Positions 35,187 through 41,124 of a stretch of DNA of 41,124 bases are shown piece after piece (the stretch's first letter is position 1; each line of letters opens with the position of its first letter). Position numbers and translations under genes: made by a program. The stretch comes from a virus: the IMG/VR virus record IMGVR_UViG_3300034013_000942, positions 1 through 41,124 of that record; one strand, written 5' to 3'. The notes beneath the pieces were generated by a model, which searched no databases, had not been told where the DNA came from, and saw only the letters and a list, made by a program, of their open reading frames with translations.

Positions 35187-38048
35187 ATGAATAACTTCCA
35201 CTATCACCAAGACCCGATGTATGCTGCAGCTGCAGCAATTCTAACTGGCAAAACTCAACTGCAAGAGTCTGATACTCTTGACGAAGCAATTGATTGGAAC
35301 CTTATCCAATCAATGTATGTAAAAGACATTATTGATATTGTAGCAGCATTAGTAATTGGAGGAGGAATTGGCATAGCTGCGTTGTTAATGCAACGTCTTA
35401 GAAATTATCTTTCAGATAAAGCAGACGAAAGAGACGCAAAGGAGTCTGCACAACTTCTAAAAAGTACTCTTGATAAAATCTTAAAGGACAGCAAATCAAA
35501 AGAACTTATTTCACAAATTAAATCTTTTCCTTATTCATCAAAATCTACAGAAGAAGCTAAAAAGAATAACGAAGAGCGTAAAAAGCTAGTTAGAGCTTAT
35601 AGTGCACGTCTCAAAACATTATTAAGCGATGATGAGTATGCATTGATAAATGACATCTATAACAATACCATTCGTGAAAGTGTGGAAACTCTTGACGAAG
35701 GAGTCGAAGACGTTAAGGCAATTGTTGACACCCTAAAGGTTGGCGACCTTACAAACTTTGGCAAGGTGCTAGAGATTGGGACTAACAGCATTACATTCAA
35801 GGCAAAAGATCTTCCAAAAACAACAATCGCGTTTAACCAACGCAAGATGGGCAGCTCGGAATTTCTGCTTCTCAAGACAATTAAATTAAAGGAAGAGACT
35901 GAATTGACCATCAATCTATCAAACACTAATATAAATGAAAAAGATTTAATCCCTAAGTATGATCCAAAAAAATGGTATGCTTACTTTGGTACGCGTATTG
36001 TAGGTCCGTATGATTCGGAAAAAGAAGCCTACTATGATACTAAAGGTGATGTAAAGTGGATCAAACAAGGTAAAGACTTACTGAACAAAGAATCACTTGA
36101 AGAAGAGACTGACTACACTCGTTTCAAACAGCTTGCAACTCTTGGTCTTGTCGACTCTGGCGAGTTGCCTAAGATTATTACCGCAATGAAAGCAGTAGAG
36201 TCTGGAAAGACAATTAGTCAATCACAAAAAGATCTTATTGCAAGCACATTTATGGCTCTTATTGGAATCATTACTGGTGATGCATCCACGCTCGGCAAAC
36301 TCAAGCAAAGTCTAAAGAGTGTTAATGAAGCATATAAGCCATTACGCAAACCAGCCGACCTCATCGACGAATTACAAAGCATAGTCGACGCCCCAGATTC
36401 AAAACTTTGGGACGTCACAAGTGTGTCTATTCGTTTAAGTCATGAAGATATTTTTGATCGTTTTCCAAAGATTTATGACTATGTTGAAGACATGTGGTTT
36501 GAGATTATGCAACCAAATGGTGCTAAAAAGACAAAAGAAATTGCTAAAAAAGCAATTGAAGCAGTGCGCAAATATTATCCAGATCTCAACAAATCTCAGA
36601 GAAGCAATCCAGTCTATAAAGAAGATAGCATCGAAGAAGAAACAATTGATGAAGCAATCAACTGGCTTGGTGACTATCTTACTACTTCTGAAAAGAGTCA
36701 GTTTGGTGGCTATCGTCCGACTATACTTGATAAGAAAACTAAAAGAGTTATGTATCAATCTGCAGCTGCATATAATACCCCACAAGAGGCAAAGGATCAT
36801 GCTGAAGACTATCTCAAGCAAAAGGCAAAAGGCATCAGGGATCCTAAAGTTCCGGTTGTTGGTACATATAAACGTGAAAACAAAAACAAAAACAAAAACC
36901 ACAATGGCACTTTCGGTTTGAATCATCGTCCATCTTTCAGCGATAGCGACGACTACGGCTTGTTCGGTTGGTTGGGCGAGACTGATGAAAAGATGGATGA
37001 AGCAGCAGATGCGGCACTAAAGCGCCGCAAGCAGGTTGATATGGCCCGAGTAAATGCTGGTGTTATGAGTCGTGATGACTATAATAAAAAGTATAAACTT
37101 GGTAAGTATCGTCCAGCCGGCAGTAAATTGTCTGGTCCAGGTGGAGTCTATAAAAATCTTGTTAAGGAGGAAGAGACACTCGAAGAAGCTGTTCCAACAC
37201 CAGCAATACAAAAGCTTATTGCCAAGATTGATGAAATGAGCCCTAAAGATTATTTAGTTTTCTTACAAGCACTCGCAGACAATGCGCAAGGCATCTCTAA
37301 TATGAGCCGTCCAGTAAATGCTCCTGGAATGCCAGATAAAAATACAAGTGTTTATTCAAATGCAAAGGCATGGGCAGCAGTAGCAGATCATATTTCTGCA
37401 GCAGCTGATGCCTATGCAAAGCGTCCAATTCGTATGGAAGACACTGAAGTGCAAGGTGAGACTCTTGAAGAAGGAGCTAATGATAAGTACAACGAAAATA
37501 TCTTTGCTCTTGGTAAAAAACTTGGTTTAACTGATTCTCAAATCATAAAGTTGATTGTTGGTTCACTTAAGGCGCATAATTACCAACCGCTTAAAGCAAA
37601 GGGAAATTTAACATCTGCGCTCGATTCTACACTTTCTGCGAATAGTGCTAAACAAAAAGCTCTATTAAAATTTGCAGACGCTGGTGACTATGAGTCACTC
37701 TATAATGCAATTTTCGAAGGCACAGAAGTCGAAGGTGAGACTCTTGAAGAAGCCGCTAAAATTACTCCAGTAAAAGGAAAATATATCTTCTTTATTCAAG
37801 ACCGCGAACTCTATCAACTCGACCCATATAAAATGCTTGCAAAGACTGATTCTGACCGAATTGCTCATGACAAGCTTATGTCTTATGTAAAATTAGGCAG
37901 CGACTGGAAAGCAGTGTCAGTTGCATGGGGAACAGATCTTCTTGAGATTGGTGCACTCGAATCTCCAAAAGATATATCTGATGCAGAGCAATGGTATGTT
38001 GTAAATTCATCATATAAAGGCATCACGCATCTCGCATTAGTACACTAA
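35187..38048 (+). CDS. 953-residue candidate head polyprotein
   Basis: The protein starts with the class 2 leader (DPMYAAAAAIL at 9-19, then LQE|S at 25-28) and has further prohead-protease-like sites at 31-34 (LDE|A), 169-172 (LDE|G), 304-307 (LEE|E), 379-382 (VNE|A), 487-490 (IDE|A), 603-606 (MDE|A), 665-668 (LEE|A), 760-763 (LEE|G) and 853-856 (LEE|A). These divide it into about nine pieces of 60-140 residues. Piece 1 has a membrane segment (about 50-68). Piece 3 matches the end of the 11013 gene; piece 7 matches the 33656 protein. Full cleavage would give a set of small packaged proteins. A strong terminator follows. Confidence 0.75.
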   Translation: MNNFHYHQDPMYAAAAAILTGKTQLQESDTLDEAIDWNLIQSMYVKDIIDIVAALVIGGGIGIAALLMQRLRNYLSDKADERDAKESAQLLKSTLDKILKDSKSKELISQIKSFPYSSKSTEEAKKNNEERKKLVRAYSARLKTLLSDDEYALINDIYNNTIRESVETLDEGVEDVKAIVDTLKVGDLTNFGKVLEIGTNSITFKAKDLPKTTIAFNQRKMGSSEFLLLKTIKLKEETELTINLSNTNINEKDLIPKYDPKKWYAYFGTRIVGPYDSEKEAYYDTKGDVKWIKQGKDLLNKESLEEETDYTRFKQLATLGLVDSGELPKIITAMKAVESGKTISQSQKDLIASTFMALIGIITGDASTLGKLKQSLKSVNEAYKPLRKPADLIDELQSIVDAPDSKLWDVTSVSIRLSHEDIFDRFPKIYDYVEDMWFEIMQPNGAKKTKEIAKKAIEAVRKYYPDLNKSQRSNPVYKEDSIEEETIDEAINWLGDYLTTSEKSQFGGYRPTILDKKTKRVMYQSAAAYNTPQEAKDHAEDYLKQKAKGIRDPKVPVVGTYKRENKNKNKNHNGTFGLNHRPSFSDSDDYGLFGWLGETDEKMDEAADAALKRRKQVDMARVNAGVMSRDDYNKKYKLGKYRPAGSKLSGPGGVYKNLVKEEETLEEAVPTPAIQKLIAKIDEMSPKDYLVFLQALADNAQGISNMSRPVNAPGMPDKNTSVYSNAKAWAAVADHISAAADAYAKRPIRMEDTEVQGETLEEGANDKYNENIFALGKKLGLTDSQIIKLIVGSLKAHNYQPLKAKGNLTSALDSTLSANSAKQKALLKFADAGDYESLYNAIFEGTEVEGETLEEAAKITPVKGKYIFFIQDRELYQLDPYKMLAKTDSDRIAHDKLMSYVKLGSDWKAVSVAWGTDLLEIGALESPKDISDAEQWYVVNSSYKGITHLALVH

Positions 38049-38071
38049 TACCAATTAAAAAATAATATAGA

Positions 38072-38105
38072 AAAAGCCACTCAGGTCACTCTGAGTGGCT
38101 TTTCT
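38072..38105 (+). terminator. Rho-independent terminator after the polyprotein gene
   Basis: AAAAGCCACTCAG (38072-38084) pairs perfectly with CTGAGTGGCTTTT (38091-38103) across a 6-base loop. Confidence 0.93.
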
Positions 38106-38171
38106 CGTATATATAACTCTATAGAGGACGCGGTTGTCTTCTATACTTAACACACAAACACACACAATAAA

Positions 38172-38390
38172 ATGAATAAAAACGCATATGAAATACGACT
38201 AGAGGTATTGCAACTCGCTCATGGCGATATTATGACGCAATATCATGAAGCACTAAATTGTCAAAAAGAGACGATTTATCAGGACGGACAGGAAACATCA
38301 GACTTGTCTACTGTAGATGTCACACTACCAGCTGTATCTAAGGTTATCGAAAGAGCAGAAGAACTCTACGCATTTGTGCACAGAGTATAA
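38172..38390 (+). CDS. Small phage protein, 72 residues
   Basis: NKNAYEIRLEVLQLAHGDIM start, helical, resembling small cyanophage-type proteins with QLAHG...; function unknown. A TATACT -10-like box lies at 38142, but the -35 is weak. A terminator follows it. Confidence 0.65.
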   Translation: MNKNAYEIRLEVLQLAHGDIMTQYHEALNCQKETIYQDGQETSDLSTVDVTLPAVSKVIERAEELYAFVHRV

Positions 38391-38403
38391 AGGTTAATAG
38401 CGA

Positions 38404-38440
38404 GTAGCCAGTGTTGTATTGCACTGGCTACTTTTATATT
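38404..38440 (+). terminator. Rho-independent terminator
   Basis: GTAGCCAGTG (38404-38413) pairs with CACTGGCTAC (38422-38431), followed by TTTTATATTT. Confidence 0.88.
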
Positions 38441-38466
38441 TACAAATTAAAAAAGATTGTTATAAT
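38439..38466 (+). promoter_or_regulatory. Sigma70-type promoter
   Basis: TTTACA at 38439-38444 and TATAAT at 38461-38466 with a 16-base spacer. The -10 ends 6 bases before the ATG at 38473, so the mRNA would be leaderless. Confidence 0.78.
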
Positions 38467-38472
38467 AACAAC

Positions 38473-38727
38473 ATGAAAATCAAGGATAAAAATGGTGTTC
38501 AGTTTGAGCTTGATGATTGCACAATTCTTCAAATCGCTCTCAATAAACTACGAGAAGTCTATGATTGGCAATCAAATTACTATATTGACACTGCTAGCAA
38601 CAAGGTGTTAAAGACAGAAACATACCACACAACTCATAGTTGGGACACCACAAGTGAAGTGCGTGATGCAACAGTTGATGACCATCGCTTTTCTGCAGTG
38701 CTTGCTAAATTAGTTTGTGGGAGATAG
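38473..38727 (+). CDS. Small phage protein, 84 residues
   Basis: Starts at KIKDKNGVQFELDDCTILQI just after a promoter. Alpha/beta, no family recognised. Its 3' end overlaps the convergent fucosyltransferase-like gene by 18 bases with no terminator between. Confidence 0.65.
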   Translation: MKIKDKNGVQFELDDCTILQIALNKLREVYDWQSNYYIDTASNKVLKTETYHTTHSWDTTSEVRDATVDDHRFSAVLAKLVCGR

Positions 38728-39516
38728 CTTATGTTTTGTAATTGGCACTCGATAGAGCCAGTGTACTGAGTCGCTAAATCCTGAGCCCCAACCATGCACG
38801 CTAAATTGATGTATATGTCGTGCTCGTGATAGGATAAAAAAATCTACTAGCGTGTCTAGAGTGTTGTCATTATTAAGTGCTAGATGAGACGGTTTTGAAG
38901 ATGTACAACAAAAGCCATATCTATTGCTTACTAGAGTCTTTAACTCTGCACAGTCCGACATAACTATATAATTTTTTCCGCTTAATGCTTTTAGGTGTGG
39001 GTGAAGCATATCCATCAATTCATTTAATGATAGATGCACAGTATCTCCTATTTGTGTATTAAATGCTAACAAGTCGCCGGCACGTATGTGTATTATTCCG
39101 TAATTACCATACGCGTCATACGCTGTTTTAATTGCAGACTCTAAACACTGATTTGGAATAAAAAAATCTCTTACTCGCTTTGAAACAATTGAAGCAATTT
39201 TAAATGTTGGCCAAACATTTGTATAAATGTATAAATTTTCATGTTGCAACGTTTTTAAATTTATGTTTGACTTTAAATGACTTTTAAGAGCTCGTATAGT
39301 AAAATTGGGTATATCTTGCAAGTTTAGTATAGAGTCTATAGTTGGTGTAGGCGCATCGCATCGCTGAACTATATATTTTCCAATTGGATGGTGAGACAAA
39401 TCAACTTGAAACGGTAAACCATATTCAATACAAAGTTGTTGACTTGCAATACTACCTCGTATAAAGTCACCTAAACCCATTCCTTTTTCTTTTATAAAAT
39501 ACGAGTTGACTAACAT
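38710..39516 (-). CDS. Fucosyltransferase-like glycosyltransferase (minus strand)
   Basis: The 268-residue protein has GMGLGDFIRG near its start and IIHIRAGDLL (about 141-150), the H-x-R-x-G-D motif of GT11/NodZ-type fucosyltransferases that bind GDP-sugar, plus a late DTLVDFFILSRARHIHQFSV typical of the fold. It may modify a virion or host glycan. I start at the ATG at 39514-39516, after the minus-strand late box; a longer start would run through that box and add a hydrophobic stretch. It is convergent with 38473-38727. Confidence 0.72.
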   Translation of the reverse strand: MLVNSYFIKEKGMGLGDFIRGSIASQQLCIEYGLPFQVDLSHHPIGKYIVQRCDAPTPTIDSILNLQDIPNFTIRALKSHLKSNINLKTLQHENLYIYTNVWPTFKIASIVSKRVRDFFIPNQCLESAIKTAYDAYGNYGIIHIRAGDLLAFNTQIGDTVHLSLNELMDMLHPHLKALSGKNYIVMSDCAELKTLVSNRYGFCCTSSKPSHLALNNDNTLDTLVDFFILSRARHIHQFSVHGWGSGFSDSVHWLYRVPITKHKLSPTN

Positions 39517-39527
39517 AGTTATGATTA

Positions 39528-39535
39528 TATTTATA
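39528..39535 (-). promoter_or_regulatory. Late promoter box, minus strand, of an overlapping divergent pair
   Basis: TATTTATAAATA at 39528-39539 contains TATAAATA on both strands. The minus box lies 11 bases before the fucosyltransferase-like start. Confidence 0.7.
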
Positions 39536-39539
39536 AATA
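39532..39539 (+). promoter_or_regulatory. Late promoter box, plus strand, of an overlapping divergent pair
   Basis: Plus-strand member of the shared TATTTATAAATA. Transcription from it would lead into the glycosyltransferase at 39570 with a leader of about 25 bases. Confidence 0.7.
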
Positions 39540-39569
39540 ACACTATGAATAAAATTACAACTATAATAT

Positions 39570-40364
39570 ATGTATAGTATAGTATATAAAACATATGAGA
39601 ATGATTTAAAATGGTTAAAATATAGTTTATCTAGTTTAAATAAGTTTTTGACTGATGATAATTATGAAATAGTAATATATTATCATGATGAGTGTAAAGA
39701 ATATTTAGATAATATCATATCTAATATTAGTTTAAACTGTGAAATAAGACTAATACCTGTAACTTATGACATAAATGGTTATATTAAGCAAATGGTTGTT
39801 AAGTGTATGTGTTTTATGGATATAGAAAATGATTATATAATGATATTGGACTCAGATGTTATATTTAATGATTATTTTTCATACAATGATATGATATCCA
39901 ATGGTAAAATAAATTGGTTCTTTTTAAATAGAACTAAAGAAAATTATAATGACAATCAATGGTTAATATGGCAAGATGCCGTATTTGGAATGACTAATCA
40001 CGAAATGAATAAATATTATATGTATAATGGATTTCCGTTTTTATTTAAAAAAGAAACTTTAGAAAAAGCTTATAGTAAATTTATAGAAATAAATGGATTA
40101 TCTTATAATGATTTTTGTAAAAATAAGTTAGCATTAAATAATGTTAATGTTTATGATAAAATAACAGGCAGCAATGGTAAATTTGAAATAATGGCAACTA
40201 TATTTGAAGAATTTGAATATTTAGGATGGTTTTCTGATAAATTTACAGATGATTATAATTTTATAGAAGGTTCAAATAAATTAAATATAAGAAAACAATT
40301 TTGGTCGCACGGTGGGTTAAGTAAAAATATTGAAAGCGAAATTTATGATATGCTAAAAAAATAA
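39570..40364 (+). CDS. Glycosyltransferase with DxD motif
   Basis: The 264-residue protein shows a GT-A pattern: IVYKTYENDLKWLKYSLSSL start and IMILDSDVIF (91-99) with the metal-binding D-x-D at 94-96. It resembles the DUF6492-type family from memory. The DNA is far more AT-rich than the phage core, suggesting recent transfer. Sugar and acceptor unknown. A short out-of-frame peptide frame (NKITTIIYV) from the ATG at 39545 precedes it. Confidence 0.75.
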   Translation: MYSIVYKTYENDLKWLKYSLSSLNKFLTDDNYEIVIYYHDECKEYLDNIISNISLNCEIRLIPVTYDINGYIKQMVVKCMCFMDIENDYIMILDSDVIFNDYFSYNDMISNGKINWFFLNRTKENYNDNQWLIWQDAVFGMTNHEMNKYYMYNGFPFLFKKETLEKAYSKFIEINGLSYNDFCKNKLALNNVNVYDKITGSNGKFEIMATIFEEFEYLGWFSDKFTDDYNFIEGSNKLNIRKQFWSHGGLSKNIESEIYDMLKK

Positions 40365-40365
40365 T

Positions 40366-41082
40366 ATGAAATCAATTCATGATAACAATTTTATTTTACA
40401 GTTAGAACATGAAATAAAAGAAAAACTTTGCATCAGCGAAATTCAATCTAACTCTCAACTAAATCAAGATCTATTTGTATTGATTTTAAAAAATTTTAAA
40501 ACAAATGGTATTTTTGTAGAATTTGGAGTGTGTGATGGAATATTTTTAAGTAATAGTTTTATTTTAGAAAAAAAATATAATTGGAGTGGAGTTGTATGTG
40601 AACCATTAAAAAGTTTTCAACCAAAGCTATCGCAAAATAGAAACTGCTCTATAGATCATAGAGCAGTATATTCATCTAGTAATTTAACGGTTGAATTTAG
40701 AGAAATATCTGGAAATGAAGAACTTTCTGGAATATGTTCTTCTTTTTTAGAGGATAATTGTGAAATTATCAGAAATGAAAACTATATATCATATCAAGTT
40801 GAAACTATAAGCTTAACTGATCTTTTAGACGATTATAATATTCCGGTTTCAATTGATTTTATTTCTATTGACACAGAAGGTTCAGAATTTGATATTCTAT
40901 CGAATTTTAATTTTGATAAATATGACGTTGATATTTTTACAGTAGAACATAATTATATTCATAGCAAACGGGAAGAAATTAAAAATTTAATGGAAAAGAA
41001 CCATTACACTCGAATTCTTACAGATATATCTCAGTGGGACGACTGGTATGTTTCCAATAAATTTTTAAATACGAGAAATTAA
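40366..41082 (+). CDS. FkbM-family methyltransferase
   Basis: The 238-residue protein has the SAM-binding FVEFGVCDGIFLS (50-62), ending in Gly and Asp, and IDFISIDTEGSEFDIL later, both marks of FkbM methyltransferases that act on sugars or lipids. It starts 1 base after the glycosyltransferase stop, so the two form one unit, probably building a methylated glycan. AT-rich like its partner. Confidence 0.85.
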   Translation: MKSIHDNNFILQLEHEIKEKLCISEIQSNSQLNQDLFVLILKNFKTNGIFVEFGVCDGIFLSNSFILEKKYNWSGVVCEPLKSFQPKLSQNRNCSIDHRAVYSSSNLTVEFREISGNEELSGICSSFLEDNCEIIRNENYISYQVETISLTDLLDDYNIPVSIDFISIDTEGSEFDILSNFNFDKYDVDIFTVEHNYIHSKREEIKNLMEKNHYTRILTDISQWDDWYVSNKFLNTRN

Positions 41083-41092
41083 TAACTTAAAT

Positions 41093-41124
41093 GGGTGTGA
41101 CATGGTTTCGACATGACTGTTGAA
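41093..41124 (+). ncRNA. ssrA: 5' end of a tmRNA gene (cut by window end)
   Basis: GGGTGTGACATGGTTTCGAC followed by ATGACTGTTGAA fits the start of one-piece tmRNA (acceptor strand, then TGG-x-TTCGAC), nearest to the cyanobacterial form with ATGGTTTCGACA. Only 32 bases are visible; the tag frame and 3' end lie beyond the window. Confidence 0.7.

Noticed and set aside
36442-36921. A 159-residue frame in another reading frame of the polyprotein gene (and minus-strand frames opposite it)
   Set aside because: They lie wholly inside the 953-residue frame, lack start signals, and have Lys/Leu-rich or Phe-rich random composition.

Overview
This window looks like part of the genome of a large T4-like myovirus. 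The reasons are a gp41-type DnaB helicase after a probable uvsX tail, T4-type RNase H, NrdB/NrdA, a virion protein, TATAAATA late promoters, T4 internal-protein-style leaders and a big tRNA cluster. Several genes (2OG-Fe(II) oxygenase, KxDG ligase-like protein, cytidylyltransferase-like protein, ClpP-like protease, RecB-like exonuclease, FmdB-like zinc ribbon) resemble those of marine cyanophage- and pelagiphage-type T4 relatives. The host is Gram-negative judging by an encoded outer-membrane barrel. The tRNA-Leu(UAA) intron and the tmRNA start look cyanobacterial, but no photosynthesis gene lies here, so the host stays open. Most start codons have no clear Shine-Dalgarno sequence.

Layout. 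1-2389: end of an upstream gene, an oxygenase, a gp40-like protein and the replicative helicase. 2393-14899: late genes, many with an N-terminal leader of the form [F/L]K-x-[Y/F]-[I/L]-x-E, like the T4 capsid-targeting sequence (CTS) cleaved by the prohead protease. They include an AAA ATPase, a ligase-like enzyme, a nucleotidylyltransferase, a possible nuclease and a virion protein. 14896-21873: nucleotide and DNA metabolism (nrdB, nrdA, RNase H, exonuclease, ClpP-like, GIY-YIG-like). 21962-24148: a terminator, then sigma70-like promoters driving small early-type genes and membrane micropeptides.

24149-33140: an RNA-rich region with about 23 tRNA genes, three of them split by ~200-nt group I introns at three successive positions of the anticodon loop, remnants of more tRNAs, at least four non-tRNA folded RNAs, two HNH genes wedged in front of tRNA genes, and small protein genes. 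It ends with a membrane protein, a FeoA-like protein and a signal-peptide beta-barrel.

33143-38048: a second set of probable head-packaged proteins with a different leader (D-P-[L/M]-x-x-A-A-x-x-[I/V]-L ... L-x-E). The last is a 953-residue protein studded with L/I-x-E|A/G/S sites that looks like a polyprotein; its modules recur in other genes of the window. 38172-41082: small genes, then an AT-rich glycan cassette (fucosyltransferase-like, glycosyltransferase, FkbM methyltransferase). The last 32 bases match the start of a tmRNA gene.

How it fits together: early host-type promoters express small takeover proteins, nucleotide metabolism and RNAs. Late TATAAATA promoters, often only 5-9 bases before the ATG, express proteins that appear destined for the capsid interior, where a gp21-like protease would trim or divide them and from where they could be delivered with the DNA.
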